Positions 1-12,486 of a DNA stretch of 64,000 bases are shown here, piece after piece. A program made the position numbers and the translations under genes. This stretch comes from Saccharomycopsis fibuligera x Saccharomycopsis cf. fibuligera (lineage: Eukaryota; Ascomycota; Saccharomycetes; Ascoideales; Saccharomycopsidaceae): assembly GCA_001936135.1 (NCBI GenBank), contig CP012817.1:1488001-1552000 (forward strand). The letters run 5' to 3'. The notes below the pieces were generated by a model. That model searched no databases. It was not told the DNA's origin and saw only the letters and a program-made list of their open reading frames with translations. Each line of letters begins with the position of its first letter. The first letter of the stretch is position 1.

Positions 1-279
1 CGTTTCAAGTGGTTTGGTAACGCTGCGAAAAATAAAATGATGTTTGAGCAGGAAGATAGTGACGAGAGGACAATCCAGAATGAAGACGTACCTGGAGCCT
101 GTGTTGTTGGACAAGTTCCCGCTGTGAAAGACTCAAATGGCACAGAGACGTTACCAACTAACGGAAAGGGTCATTCAAAGGACAATAGTACTCCGTATAG
201 CACTAGCACTATCGAAAGGACAAAGAAAGTCAGTGATATAAGCAGCAACGACATGACCGAAAATCAGCACTGTCAATAA
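1..279 (+). CDS. C-terminal end of an unidentified protein (5' end outside window)
   Basis: The frame is open from the first base and ends in TAA at 277-279, giving at least 92 residues. The visible part starts with a basic, aromatic stretch (RFKWFGNAAKNK). It continues as a hydrophilic Ser/Thr/Asn/Asp-rich tail with no domain I can name. A tail of this kind is common after the last membrane helix of a transporter or at the end of a signalling protein, but nothing in the window decides this. The frame has no stop before the edge, so the first ATG at 37 is probably internal. Function unknown. Confidence 0.6.
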   Translation, partial: RFKWFGNAAKNKMMFEQEDSDERTIQNEDVPGACVVGQVPAVKDSNGTETLPTNGKGHSKDNSTPYSTSTIERTKKVSDISSNDMTENQHCQ

Positions 280-937
280 TTTTTTTTTGCATTTCTTATT
301 ACTTCTATACCGTGCATTTTCACGTTTAATAATTGTTTTGTTTTCGTCTTTGTTCGTTCTGATTTGATTTACAGGTTTTTGATTTTAAACACACATGTCA
401 TATTCCTATAGTCATACCTCCACTCGTACCTATAAAAACGCTTCTCGTTTTTATAGAAATAGATACAATACCGTTAGTATTCCGGCTGACAGCGTACCAT
501 TGAAATTTCATCACTAAGATTTGCTTTTAACAAGCAAGGCTATAATAACACACCTAAACACAGCACTTGATCGTGTTACCAACTGGCTGTCTGTTGCCCC
601 ACAATCCGGGGGCCTCTGAAAGCCCAGCACCTGTAGATAAATTGACCAACCTTTAACTACTACTAATATTAATAACACCAGCCTTTTACTTGCTGGTCAT
701 ATATTTAGATTCTTGGCCCTAAAGTAGTGCTTATACCACCATAAATACCTCATTCCCGTTGAGCGGCGGCCAGCTGCCTACGGCTTGTTCGTGGGCGGAA
801 GACGCCACTCAAAATTCGTGCATTCGGGAAAAAGGCAAAACAAAAACAAACGCTGTTGAAATATCCAAAGTTGTATCCATGCTCATTCACACCACGACAG
901 GATATTTATCTTCAATGCCTTATCATTTAACAATACC
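280..937. other. intergenic region upstream of DDL1
   Basis: This is the 3' flank of the partial gene and the promoter of the phospholipase gene. An open frame at 759-941 begins only at TTG and is not supported as a gene. A TACTAAT-like string lies near 659-666, but I found no convincing 5' splice site to pair with it. Confidence 0.5.
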
Positions 938-3900
938 ATGATAAGCCAACAATGCTACTACTCTCCAGTGCGAAAGCGCACCACCATCGTGATCCAGTTC
1001 AAAAGGCTCGCCCATTATGGCGATTCTCCATCGCCGCCTAAGGCAAAAGTATGGTGGTTTTACGCTACCGAGCCTGCCATCTCCAAGACTCAAAAAGAGC
1101 TCACTAAAGAATCATTACAAAAATTTCGTGGCAAGAAATGGTGCACTTTTTCCACTTATGACTCCCAAAAACTTGAGAATGTATATCTGCGCTTAGCTAA
1201 AGGTAAAAGCAACGTGCAGCTCCTTGGGGCCTTAAACAGTGTCAATGATAAGTTTGATAAACGGTTCCATAAGATGGTTGATTCAAAGGAAACGTCATTG
1301 AAAAGTTTTTATCGAGCTTACAAGAGAATCAAAGGCCAAGGACAGTCGCTTATTCCGCTAGATAAGGTGCCCGTGAATGAAGATAATTTATTTGAGGCCG
1401 ATGTGCAGAATTTCACCATGTCATCAATATATTGGGACGGTCCTGTATATGGCATTAGACGAGGATTGTGGTTCGATGATGAGAATGTGCCATTAGATAC
1501 TTCGGTTACAAACCAGATAGAAGACGGATACCAATACTTGAAGCCTTGGATGTTTGAGAGAAGTGGCACCGCTCAAAGCGAACCAGCTGCAGCCGAAAAC
1601 GAAAACGTCAAAGATGATACCAGAGTAAAAACAGCTCAATTACAAAAGGCAAACGCAATGAAAAAGAAAGAGAAAGATTACTGGACAATCAACACATACT
1701 GTACTGATAATCCATCAAAACCAGTCAAGAAAAATGTTTTCTTTGTTGATGCCAGTCATGCGTACATTGTGGACGATTTGGGCTCCTTGAATAAAGTAAA
1801 GCTTTTTCTCTTGCAAAATTTACCCAAAGGCGCTGGAATAATTCCTGGGTTCAAATATATTAAGCGTGGTTTTGATGAGAAAAAGGCAAAACAAGAAAGA
1901 GACAACCAAAGGGAGCAAGAAAAAGAAAAACAAGCATCTGTGATTGTTGGCAATGAGAAGAAAAAGTCAATGGCTAAAAAGATGGAAAAAGGTATATCTA
2001 TTACCGGGTTATTAACTAGGGAATTAGGTGGTCTCTTATCCTTAACAGATAGCGATAAGAAAACTAGTGAACTTATAGGTAAGCAGTTGGATAGCGATTT
2101 CAATAACGGTTCTTCTGGCTCATCTGATTCATCGTCTGATACTTCAAATCAAAGAGACGTCGATCATTTGGTGTTTTGTGTGCATGGAATAGGCCAAATC
2201 CTTGGAGCAAAGTATGAAAATATCAATTTTATTCATACTGTTAATTTGTTAAGAAAGAATCTTAAGAGAAACTCTGACGAAATTCTTGGTGATGCAAACA
2301 GTAAAATTCAAGTGATTCCTATAGTTTGGAGAAACTTGATAGATTTCAACATTGAAGATCAGCATCAGGATTTAGCTAAGAGTGCTAGTGAAGCAAATAA
2401 AAAAAAAGATAATAATGCCGGCAACAGAGGTACGGATAAGTCGATTTTACTCAAAGAGAACCAAAATTCATTACCTTCATTAGGCGGTATCACAATTGAT
2501 GAAATTCAGCCAGTAAGAAATTTGATTAATAACACATTACTTGATATCCTTCTTTACTATGAAGCTTCATACAAGGATGAAATCCTCATACGCGTTATCC
2601 AAGAAATAAATAAGGCTTTCCGCAAATTCCTTATCTACAATCCAAATTTTAATGGCAAAGTTAGCTTGATTGGTCATTCTTTAGGAAGTGCTATTTGCTT
2701 TGACATATTATCGCTTCAAAAATTTGCATTAAGCTTCAAAATCAATGACGAATATTCAAATAACAAAGAAAGTATCAAGTATCACGATCAAAAATTAAAT
2801 AATATGCTAAATGAAAAGCTTGTAAAGTCTTCTTCGTTTTTCCAAAACCATACCCTCGAAGACTGCCAGCTTGATTTCAACGTGCATAATTATTTTGCTA
2901 TAGGTTCGCCTTTTGGCCTATTTCATCTTTTGAAGAAGAAACAGCTCAAGTCACGCAAATTGCTATCGTTCATTCAAAATAAGAAACAGCTTGAAGAAAT
3001 AGAGCTAAGCAAAGTGGCACTACCTAGCTGCAATAGGTTCTATAACGTTTACGATTTATGCGATCCTGTAGCTTATAGAATCGAACCATTGGTCAACAAA
3101 CATTATTCAGATAAGAAGAGCGCAGTGATGAATTACAACGAGTTGCTTAAGCGGAATCCTAGCTTTTTCGATGCATTGAGCGGAGAAATTATCAATACTG
3201 GAAGAAACTATTTGAGTGAGTATACTGAAACGGGATTGAATATTATTAATAAACAGTTTGAAAATTTAATTAGGTCTGGCAAATCAATTTTCGATGAAGA
3301 TGAGACAAAGAGGAACGAGAAGCAGCCGCAGGATTTGGAGTTATCATCTGATGCTGATGTGAGGGGTGCAATTCATGAAAGTGGAAAAAATATTGAAGCT
3401 TTAAGTGAAATACAAGCAGCAGAAGGCGAACAGAATACAGAAAAAATATCTAATTCTGATGTTTCACAACCACTGAGTGCCCAGGGGTTCAACGATTCAA
3501 AGCCAAAAGATGACAAAGTCGACGATGTTGAGAAATTTGCAACTCAAGAACGAGACACATACTACAACGAAGAGCTCAACAATGTCGATTTCCATTATTT
3601 GGGAGGAGAAATACCCAATGATCCCAATGCCGAAGAACTTGATTTCAATTACGACGAAGTACTCAACGGAAAACCATCACATTTAAAATACAATGATGAG
3701 TTTTATCAACTAAAAGGCTCAGATGAGCAAATTGAGCACGAAATTGACATATTGAGCTGTAATGCTAATGGTCGTGTGGATTATTCACTTCCACAAAGCA
3801 TGTATGATGTGTTGCTTATTAATACTTTGAAGTCGCACGTTACGTATTTTGAAAATGAGCATATTTCAAAATTCTTGCTAAATGAGATGTTGTTTAATGC

Positions 3901-3970
3901 GAAGAAGCCTGACGATGGGATTATTGAAGACCAAAGTAAAATAATTGCTTTACACGTGGTGGAAAAGTAA
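938..3970 (+). CDS. DDL1: DDHD-domain phospholipase, mitochondrial type (Ddl1-like)
   Basis: Predicted phospholipase A1-type enzyme of the DDHD family, 1010 aa. In S. cerevisiae Ddl1 acts on mitochondrial phospholipids such as cardiolipin. Visible features are an Arg/Lys-containing N-terminus compatible with mitochondrial import, a VHGIGQ segment near residue 417 typical of the family, the nucleophile elbow GHSLG at 579-583 (Ser581 catalytic), and a C-terminal DDHD region. That region has the D-x-x-DPVAYR-x-EPL block near residue 708 and a final NGRVDYSLPQ...SHVTYFENE block carrying the last His. Acidic and Lys-rich low-complexity insertions lie between the blocks, making the protein longer than the S. 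cerevisiae one (about 715 aa). The start is the first ATG of the frame. The family call is firm; substrate and location are inferred. Confidence 0.88.
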   Translation: MISQQCYYSPVRKRTTIVIQFKRLAHYGDSPSPPKAKVWWFYATEPAISKTQKELTKESLQKFRGKKWCTFSTYDSQKLENVYLRLAKGKSNVQLLGALNSVNDKFDKRFHKMVDSKETSLKSFYRAYKRIKGQGQSLIPLDKVPVNEDNLFEADVQNFTMSSIYWDGPVYGIRRGLWFDDENVPLDTSVTNQIEDGYQYLKPWMFERSGTAQSEPAAAENENVKDDTRVKTAQLQKANAMKKKEKDYWTINTYCTDNPSKPVKKNVFFVDASHAYIVDDLGSLNKVKLFLLQNLPKGAGIIPGFKYIKRGFDEKKAKQERDNQREQEKEKQASVIVGNEKKKSMAKKMEKGISITGLLTRELGGLLSLTDSDKKTSELIGKQLDSDFNNGSSGSSDSSSDTSNQRDVDHLVFCVHGIGQILGAKYENINFIHTVNLLRKNLKRNSDEILGDANSKIQVIPIVWRNLIDFNIEDQHQDLAKSASEANKKKDNNAGNRGTDKSILLKENQNSLPSLGGITIDEIQPVRNLINNTLLDILLYYEASYKDEILIRVIQEINKAFRKFLIYNPNFNGKVSLIGHSLGSAICFDILSLQKFALSFKINDEYSNNKESIKYHDQKLNNMLNEKLVKSSSFFQNHTLEDCQLDFNVHNYFAIGSPFGLFHLLKKKQLKSRKLLSFIQNKKQLEEIELSKVALPSCNRFYNVYDLCDPVAYRIEPLVNKHYSDKKSAVMNYNELLKRNPSFFDALSGEIINTGRNYLSEYTETGLNIINKQFENLIRSGKSIFDEDETKRNEKQPQDLELSSDADVRGAIHESGKNIEALSEIQAAEGEQNTEKISNSDVSQPLSAQGFNDSKPKDDKVDDVEKFATQERDTYYNEELNNVDFHYLGGEIPNDPNAEELDFNYDEVLNGKPSHLKYNDEFYQLKGSDEQIEHEIDILSCNANGRVDYSLPQSMYDVLLINTLKSHVTYFENEHISKFLLNEMLFNAKKPDDGIIEDQSKIIALHVVEK

Positions 3971-4634
3971 AGCGAAATTTCGGTGGGGGTACAAATAGAT
4001 GACTCCTCTGGAAGTCTTTGTAGTCCTGTAATACGTGGATGCTATACCAATAGGGTCGAATGCACATATTGAGCACACACACACACACACATGTATATAT
4101 ATAAATGTATATTTCAAATAGACTTAAATTAATATAGATAGTAACAGACCATAAGCTGCAATATGATGATAACATAATTATTGTTTACTATGATATTTTA
4201 AAGCCTCAAGCCAGGATGTCTGATGCTGGAAAAGAGGCGCATTAATATTATTTCAATTATTTGTGTATGCGAGGTTTCGTTACGAGCACTCGCCTGAGGT
4301 AGACTTTTGTCTTAGACGGTTGCTTCGACAAGTGTCAATTTTCACGTCTGCTTAAACAACAAACAAAAATACAGACCAGGAGGTAGCTACTTGATACTAA
4401 TTTGGCTTCCTTTATGTTTACTGCAATTATATGAATTCCTTTCCGATTTAATCAATCGTCATCGCTAGATTCAAACTTGTATCGAATATTATTTGCAAAG
4501 TATACTGCTTTATTTAAAATTGCCATTGAATTAAATTGAAATTCATTACTTCCCTTTGAGCCGATAGATAGACAGAAAGACAGGTAAACAACAGACTTGT
4601 GCAAGTTATACACACCAACTAGAAAATACATACA
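3971..4634. other. intergenic region between DDL1 and GTB1
   Basis: DDL1 3' flank and GTB1 promoter. It holds a short (AC)n run at about 4074-4091 followed by TATATATA-like sequence near 4094. No further gene is seen. Confidence 0.5.
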
Positions 4635-6731
4635 ATGAAGTTATCATTTGCCTCAATCATTGCTGCCCAAACTCTAGCATGGACTGCAAGCACCGCTTAT
4701 GGTGCCCAGCCTAATATCAGAGGCGTTCCATCCGACAAGCAGCACTTGTACAAATTGAACAAAAACAACAAATGGTCTTGTTTATCCAACCCGGAAATCG
4801 AGCTTGATGCATCAAAGATCAATGATGATTATTGTGATTGCCCAGATGGAAGTGATGAACCTGGAACCAGTGCTTGTTCTAATGGCCGCTTTTTTTGCGA
4901 AAATGCTGGTTTTAGATCAAGTTATATTCCTTCATTTAAAGTGAACGATGGAGTTTGCGATTATGAAATTTGTTGTGATGGCTCTGATGAGTGGAACACT
5001 GATGCTAATTGTTTAAACCGCTGTAAAGAATTGAATAAAAAGTACCAAAGTTCCAAAAAGGAAAAATTGAACAGATTGAATAAAGGGTTACTGATTAAGC
5101 AAAAATTGCTCAAGAGTGTCGAACAACAAGACGCTAAATTGCAAAAATTGATTAACGATGAGTCAGTACAAGTTTCTAAATTGAATGATGAAGTTTATGA
5201 GTTGAAAGGTAAACTAGATGAATTGAACTTGAAATACAACAAGGAGGCCATGTTGTTTTTAAACGATTTGAAAGAGAAACACCAAGTTACCAAGATTGAT
5301 GAGTCGATTTATGGATTACTCGAAAATATTGATTTGATTAAGTTGGGGGTCGATAGAAATGAAGAAAAAGTTCAATTAGCTCATCAAATATTGAGAGATT
5401 TAGCCAATGATTTCGATCAAAGTATCAATGATGTTACCGTTAAAGAAAACATTAAATCATATCAGGACATTGAAAAGGATGAGAGATACAGTGATTACGA
5501 AGATATTTTCTCAAAATACAGAAAAGAATATGAAGCTACTGTTGCAGACCTCAAATTGTATAACACTAATTTCTGGCTAGAGCATAATAAGGAACATTTA
5601 GCCAACTGGAAAAATTTCATTTGGACTAGAAAAAGCACATTGCATACTGCATTGTTGAGATTATTGTTAATTCAAGATGAAATTGAAAAAAAATTGGAAG
5701 CTTTGCTCACTAATTTAAAAGAGAATTATAATCCAAACTTTAACGACAATACTGTAAAAACTGCATTAAAATCCATTGATAAATACAATGATTTGAAAAA
5801 AGAAGTTCAAGACGAAGTATTAAGCAAGATTGATTATGTTTCACAATATGAAAACGCGTTCAAAGATCTTGTTGCCCAATTCGATACATTGGAAGGACAA
5901 CTTGGTAGAAGCCCATCACCAGTACAAGACCTTAAGATTGATGATGAAAAACCAGAACACGAACTTTCCAAGTTGCGTTCGGAAAAGCAACAACAAATTG
6001 CTAGCGAAGAAGCTGCTGGCGCCAATGAATCCTTTTTAGAAAAACTTCATAAGAATTATGCTCAAATTGTTGAGGATTTCCTTGGTATTAATGACAATGT
6101 TCCTGAGAAAAGCGACCCATTATTTGAGTCTACTCCGTTTGATCTTGTTCTGAACAAAATTGATCAAATTAACGATTTGTCGAATGGTCAAGGCAGCGCT
6201 AATTCTGGTGGCGAATTGAAAGAAATTCGCGAATCCATTGCTTCAAAACAACAGCAAATTTCCGAATTAAATAGCCATGTTGCTGAACTTGTTGCCGAAC
6301 TTCAGGATACCAAAAATTACTACGGTCCAGACAAGATTTTAAAAGCTATCGAAGAAGAAACTTATCATGCATCAATTGGTGAATATGAATACTCTATTAA
6401 TTTTCTAGGCAGTATCAAACAAGTGGGCAATGGACAAGATGTTCTTGTGGGAAAGTATGCCGGTACTGCAAATCAAGTAAGCACAAGTAAAGATGGCACC
6501 AAGATCGAGTTGTTGTTTGATCATGGTGCTAAATGTTGGTCAGGTCCAATTAGACAAGCTAAAGTTAGTGTGTTTTGTGGATCTAAAGTGGAGATTTTGA
6601 AGGTCACTGAGCCTGAAATCTGTCAGTATGTTATCGATGTTACCAGTCCGATTGCTTGCTTCGAAAGTGATTTGCAAGCAGTTGAGGAGAATGATAAAGT
6701 GGGTGGTGGTTATGTTCACGACGAGTTGTGA
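4635..6731 (+). CDS. GTB1: glucosidase II beta subunit (ER lumen, HDEL-retained)
   Basis: Non-catalytic beta subunit of ER glucosidase II, which trims the two inner alpha-1,3-glucoses from N-glycans; the beta chain retains the catalytic alpha subunit in the ER and recognises mannose. The 698-aa product starts with a hydrophobic signal peptide ending near ASTAYGA. Two LDL-receptor class A-like Cys modules follow (DYCDCPDGSDEPG and DGVCDYEICCDGSDEW, residues about 73-135). A long Lys/Glu-rich coiled coil occupies about residues 135-540. The Cys-rich C-terminal part (CWSGPIRQAKVSVFCG...CQYVID) is the MRH mannose-binding domain. The protein ends in HDEL, the ER-retrieval signal. Order and length match the glucosidase II beta/PRKCSH family. 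Confidence 0.93.
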   Translation: MKLSFASIIAAQTLAWTASTAYGAQPNIRGVPSDKQHLYKLNKNNKWSCLSNPEIELDASKINDDYCDCPDGSDEPGTSACSNGRFFCENAGFRSSYIPSFKVNDGVCDYEICCDGSDEWNTDANCLNRCKELNKKYQSSKKEKLNRLNKGLLIKQKLLKSVEQQDAKLQKLINDESVQVSKLNDEVYELKGKLDELNLKYNKEAMLFLNDLKEKHQVTKIDESIYGLLENIDLIKLGVDRNEEKVQLAHQILRDLANDFDQSINDVTVKENIKSYQDIEKDERYSDYEDIFSKYRKEYEATVADLKLYNTNFWLEHNKEHLANWKNFIWTRKSTLHTALLRLLLIQDEIEKKLEALLTNLKENYNPNFNDNTVKTALKSIDKYNDLKKEVQDEVLSKIDYVSQYENAFKDLVAQFDTLEGQLGRSPSPVQDLKIDDEKPEHELSKLRSEKQQQIASEEAAGANESFLEKLHKNYAQIVEDFLGINDNVPEKSDPLFESTPFDLVLNKIDQINDLSNGQGSANSGGELKEIRESIASKQQQISELNSHVAELVAELQDTKNYYGPDKILKAIEEETYHASIGEYEYSINFLGSIKQVGNGQDVLVGKYAGTANQVSTSKDGTKIELLFDHGAKCWSGPIRQAKVSVFCGSKVEILKVTEPEICQYVIDVTSPIACFESDLQAVEENDKVGGGYVHDEL

Positions 6732-7192
6732 ATAGACGAGCAAGCCGAATGTTTGTGTAGGCGGCTGACTGATATGTAGATTAAGAGTTTGCAAGAAGTG
6801 CTGCAAAGCTGAACTATTATATATGTCTCTCTGTCCTTACAATGGCTATATATATGATTAATGTCATTAGTGTATAATTTTTGTTTTAATATAGAGAATT
6901 TTTTGTTTATAAAAAAAAGTACTACGGTTCAGCAACTTGGAGTAAGGTTCAGATTGTAAAGTGTCAAGACTTCAGAAAGGCTTACAGCTTCAGCGAAACG
7001 TTATAAAGAGGCTATTAAAACTATAAATTATAAATAGTAAATAAATTTGACTCAAAAATCAAAACAACTTTGCTATTTGTAAAGGAACAAAAAAAAAGGA
7101 GTAAAGGGTTACTGAAGGTGGTAAGGATGGTAAAATAAATGGGTAGAGGCAAGAATAGTGAAAAGAGTTAGTTAGGAGGGCTATGATATTAA

Positions 7193-7256
7193 AAAAAAAT
7201 ATATATCAGATATTTTTGAAGGAAAAAAATATATATCAGATATTTCTGAAGGAAAA
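7193..7256. repeat. tandem repeat of about 30 bp, two copies
   Basis: Two adjacent near-identical copies of an AT-rich unit (core AAAATATATATCAGATATTT followed by TGAAGGAA or CTGAAGGAA) lie in the GTB1/SSD1 3' spacer. Confidence 0.75.
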
Positions 7257-7594
7257 AAATATTTATATAATGGGGTTATAACAATTAGAAAACTTGGTGT
7301 TAGAGATTATAAAAATTAGAGAAAATATAGAAACTATAGACGTCAAGTAAAAAAGGGAGCTGGTAATTGTCATCTGTTAAGCTTGTGAGAAAAGATATTA
7401 GTAGCAACTTGCAACAAGTATCAGATACTAAATAGAATGGAGGTAGCTTGAAGCTATAAGCTATGTGCTGGTCCAACAAAGGAATAAAGTAAAGATAGTA
7501 AGACGAAAGAGAAAAGGTGCAAATATTGAAAAAAATAAAAACAAGATAAACTCAAAACAAAAAGAAAATTTGATTAATTATTCCTAGAAACTCT

Positions 7595-7596
<2 letters not shown>

Positions 7597-7641
<45 letters not shown>
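7597..7641. repeat. poly-T tract, 45 nt
   Basis: Uninterrupted homopolymer read directly from the sequence. Its length is likely variable and prone to sequencing error. Confidence 0.95.
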
Positions 7642-7850
7642 CTGTGAGAATTCAACATCCAAAAACAAAAGAAAAATATTAAAAGGCTAAACACGAAATC
7701 AAGCAAGCTTCGAAACAAACAAAAATAATAAGAAAATCAAGATAGACATGGCTAACTTGCGGGCACGCTCATTCAACGACGGTTCTAGCTGACAGCAGCC
7801 AATTCGACAAATTTGTAAACTCGCTTTGCTCATTAGCGCAGCTAGACAAC

Positions 7851-10800
7851 TCAATCATAATTAGCAAATGGATTCAAAGTGCGAACTGTCAAACAAGGCA
7901 ATGCCATGCCAATTTCCGATCTAAGCAAAACTGGCACTTGTTGCAATTCTCTAACTTCTTGAATATAATGTGGACCGTCAACTCTAGTAACAACTTGCTT
8001 GAAGTATGGTTTGATCGGATCATCATCATCGTTTCCATCATTAGCATTAGCAGCAATTTCTGTATTATCTTTATCATAATCATCTAATGAGCTCGGAATA
8101 TCATCTGGTGACAAAACTCTAGGAGCTTTCAAATTCAAATTTGCCAACTTTTGCAATAATTCCTCAGATTCGATAATTTTGCTGCTCTTTTGTACGACAC
8201 CGTCACCATTTCTGATCCCAGCACCGGCCTTCTTTTGATGCTTTGCAGCTTCGATAGATGATGTTCTAAACTTATTTTTGATTGAGCTTCTGTAAGAAAG
8301 TGGCTGTTTCTCATCTGGTGGAATATAGGTGGCTGAATCAATACCTTTCTCCCAGTACAATTCCAATACCTTTTTGGACTTATCGAATTCTGCTTTGACT
8401 AAAGGCAACTGATCACCATGGACTCTCTTCTCAATACCAAATTCTGGCAAAAGAACATCGAATGAAGATTCGTAAACTTGAATAACTGTGCCCATGGTTA
8501 ATACTTGGCCTGTTTTCTCAGACATTGCATTAACAGTTTGGCAAAGCAACAAGTGGACGGATTGATGTTGAGCTGCTAAAGCGTTATCTTTCTTGAAGTT
8601 GCAATATTCAGCAACCATCTTCAAGTTTTCAATGTCGTCCTTGTATTCTTGCTGCTGTTCGTTATCATTGTCATTGTTGGTGCTGTGGAGTACGGCTTTC
8701 AATTGACGATGAACAACCAAATCAGCATATCTTTTAGAAGGAGAAGTGAAGTGAGTATAAAGCGGCAAATTATAATACCAGTGGCCATAGTTTTCTGGAT
8801 CGATTTTTCCGGCAACGTAGTATTTTCCTCTATTCATACACTTACTCAATAACGTTTCAACTGCCTTTCTCTTAACGTCGTTTTTGATTCTTAAAATGGA
8901 ATTTTGCAAGGACGCAGAATCAGTTGTATCGATATCCAAATTAAAGTTGGAAACTTTTCTAATAAAAGTCTCATACTTGGATAAGGTTGGCAAATGTTGT
9001 CTTCTTAAAAATGCTCTAGAACCCAACTTGGCAAAAATCCGTTGTGCAATTGTTGAATTGACCTTGTGGAAGATTTCTTGCACTATTGAATAAGCAGCGT
9101 TATCTTCAAAAATGTTTAAACTCAACCTATCCTTCTCGTCATCAAACTGGTTCAATAAAGTCAATGCTGGCTCACTGTCCAAGTTCTTATTTTGTAATCT
9201 TTGACGATGGAATTGGTTAGAAATCAAGGCAAGAGTTCTAATATAGTCAGCAGTAGCGGGATCAACAGCGTCGATTTCCTTGTTAAACTCGTACTCCACA
9301 TCCTTAGTAAGGATGAAATCAATCTTATCGTAGTTAATAACTTGTTTAGGTTTGACAAAACTTTCACCAATCCAGACATCATCAATTTCAAAAGTATCAG
9401 TGTCAATTTGAAAAATTGTTGATATTGAAAGTGCAGGCTTGGAAGGCTGGAATGATATCTTGTCAATCAAATTATCTGGCAACAACAGTTTTCTGACCCC
9501 CTGGGCCAAATTAACAGTGATGCTTCTTTTCTTCAACTTTTTATCAAGCAATGATCCATTCTTGACAAAGTACGTAACGTCAGCCACATGAACCCCGATT
9601 TCAATCTTACTGTCACTGAGTCTCTTGATATGAATACTAGCGTCGCAGACATCGCCAGTTGGCGAAAGTCCAATAACGTATTCTTCAATGAAGTTTTTTC
9701 TATTGGCGACATTTAATTCAGTTGGAAAGTCTGTCAAAAATTGTAATTCTTTAGGCACTTCACCACCGTCACGGGTGGCTTGTTCAAGCAATTGTGAAAC
9801 ATTGTCAGGGAATTCATCACATGAAAAATTGTTATCTCTTAAAATTGCATCAATCTCAGTCTGCGCATCGTCAATGATTCCTAACTGGCTGACTAACGTA
9901 CCAAATGGGTGCAATGAGGTGATTGGCCATCTTTTGATAGAAGCCACAAATAACTTATTTGCATAAGCCTCGTGATTTTCAACAAAATCCTTTGGTGCCT
10001 GTTCAGTTGGAATTGCAATCAATGGCACTTTTTTATCATTTGGTTTAAACCAGACAATTTTTGGTTTGTATTGAGAAGATGATGAGTTGTCCTTCTTTTG
10101 TTGAGATGGACGAACCAAGCCTAACGTACCAGCAAATAACTGACCCGGAATTCTGTCAATTACCGCAACAACATGACCAGCGTACAATGGCTTGAATTCA
10201 TCACTAATTTCTTCTTCTTCAACAAGAAGCAAACTTTGACCTTCAACTTCCAAATCGTCATTTTTCTTTTGAGTTGGTCTTTGCTTAAGGGATCCTCTTC
10301 TTTTGATGCCGCCGTCTGAATTCTTTTTGGAGTCGCTGCTAGTGGTGCTAGCATCGTTATTGTTATCATCAGCAGAACCAGAAGCATTGTTTGATGAGGC
10401 AGCATTTGCAGCAGCACTATCTCTGGAGCTCATTTCTGCATCTTTTCTGCGTTTTTTCTCTTCTTTTTCCTTTTTGGAATTCCATACTTCATCAACAACG
10501 AGCAATTCAACAGCAACCGCGTCGCCTTCCAATGCTCTATTTCTATCCTTGGAACCACAAATAAAAATGTCTGCATCCAATAACCCATCAGTGGAGATAT
10601 ATGCATCTGAGCGATTCTTTTTGTTAACACGTAGAGTACCAGTGACAAGTCTTCCTTCATTGATCAACCCAGGCAACGAAGCTTGAGGCAAATATGGAGC
10701 AAACAATGATTTTCTTTGTTGCTGGTTTTGGCCACCGGCATTGCCTTGGCCTTGGCCTTGATTCTGTCCAACGCCTGCTGGGTGACCTGGGGAGAAGGAT

Positions 10801-12453
10801 GGCATTGGATTATATCCACCATACGATGCAATAGTATTAATGGAAGAAATTGAGCCACCGCCAAAAGAGCCTCTTGGTTTATGAGAGGGAGTGAATGCAG
10901 GAGGCGGAGCAAGGCCCATATCATAAGCGTCACTGTAAGCATTGTTGTTACTATTGTGATTCACCTGATCCTTCAAGCTATTAAATGAGCGTTGAGATTG
11001 TAGTCTGTTTTGAGAAGAGGACCGTTGCTGACTTCTCCAATTGGAATTTATATCTTTGTTGCTGTTGTTGTAGTTACTACCGTTTCTGCTGTTGGTTCTG
11101 TAATGACCAGATGGTTTTCTGTCATGGCCATTATTGTTGCGAGAGGGAGACTTGCCGAAAAAACTGTTTCCTGAGGAGTTTCTTTCATGATTTTTACGAA
11201 TCGGGGAACTTTGCACACCACCACCATAAGAGGGTTGAGGAGGCATCAAATTAGACATTGTGTTTGAAGACGATTCCAGGGCTGTGTTTTTTGGAGGAAA
11301 TTGGAAATCTCTTGGAGATGCCTCCGCATTGGCATTTGCAGCAGCGTTGCCAGCGGCACCAACGTCCGACATTTTCTGAGGTGAAGATGGGCTTAAAGTG
11401 CTAACATTGATAAAAGTCTTTGGAGCTTCTAATTCTGGGGTCTTAGTGGCAACATCTGGGGGAGGAGTTGCTGGGTCAGAATTCTCGTTACTTTTGACTG
11501 GGCTTACTAGAGAGTCATTATTTGAAGAGATCGATCCAGTGTTAGCTGAAGCGATTGAAGTTCTCTGGGACTGAGCCAACGCAGCGGCTTTTTTGGCTTC
11601 GTTGAGACCCAAAGAGTGTCTTCTAGTGTGGCCCATTGCGTGCTGGGAACCAGATAACGAGTGAGAGTGGCCGGGGCCGCCGGCGCCGGCGCCACCACCA
11701 CTAGTAGCACCGGTGGTGCCAGGGGCGAGAGCACTGCCAGTTGGCGGAGTAGAAGAAGAAGAGCTGCCATATGTGAAATTAGTGCCTGCCCCGCCATACT
11801 GAATGCCAAACGAGCCCTGATGGTGATGGCCGGCGTTGGACGAAGGAGTGGTTGGAGGCACTGCCAACGAGGTGTTAATGCTGAACGATCCCATAGAGCC
11901 CATTGAAGCGACAGAAGATTGTGATCTCCTATGTGATCTGTTGTTTCTTGACCTTTGGGGAGACGATTGCTGCTGGTAGGAAGAGCCTCCACTGCCACCG
12001 CCAGATGGTATTGGAGGAGGCTGGAATTGTTGCATTTGCTGCTGGGCCAAGAGTTGCTGTTTTTGCTGTTCGACGATTTCCAATTGTCTTTGAATTTCCA
12101 ACTGGCGCTGGAGATTGAGCTGCTCGACTGCGGGTGGTTTGTTAGTAATTTGAGATTATAGAGAATACAGAATGGGGGGAAAATTGCAGTGGTCCGTAGG
12201 ACAAGGAGGGAAAAAAGGGTGGCTAAAGTTAAGGAACAAACAGGATGGAGTGAGGCGCTCCGCGACGGCATTCCATGATCCAACGACTGATGGCAATGCT
12301 GCTGGCCGCGCTAGCGGTAATCAAGGGGGCAAAGGCAACCCCAGACAGAGTGCGAGCCACCATCCAATGAAGGAGAGAGATCATGAAAAGAAGGTTTCGC
12401 GGTACGGATTACGCCGTAGTTAATGAAAGTGAGAGAAAACAGAAAATCAAGAG

Positions 12454-12486
<33 letters not shown>

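Larger units (their letters stand above)
6732..7850. other. convergent intergenic region GTB1/SSD1
   Basis: About 1.1 kb of AT-rich 3' flank between converging genes. It holds a roughly 30-bp tandem repeat (7193-7256, unit containing ATATATCAGATATTT) and an uninterrupted run of 45 T at 7597-7641. No coding region is supported. Confidence 0.6.

Noticed and set aside
759-941. Short open frame overlapping the DDL1 start by four bases
   Set aside because: It begins at TTG, has no family likeness, and an overlap of this kind is not meaningful in a yeast gene.
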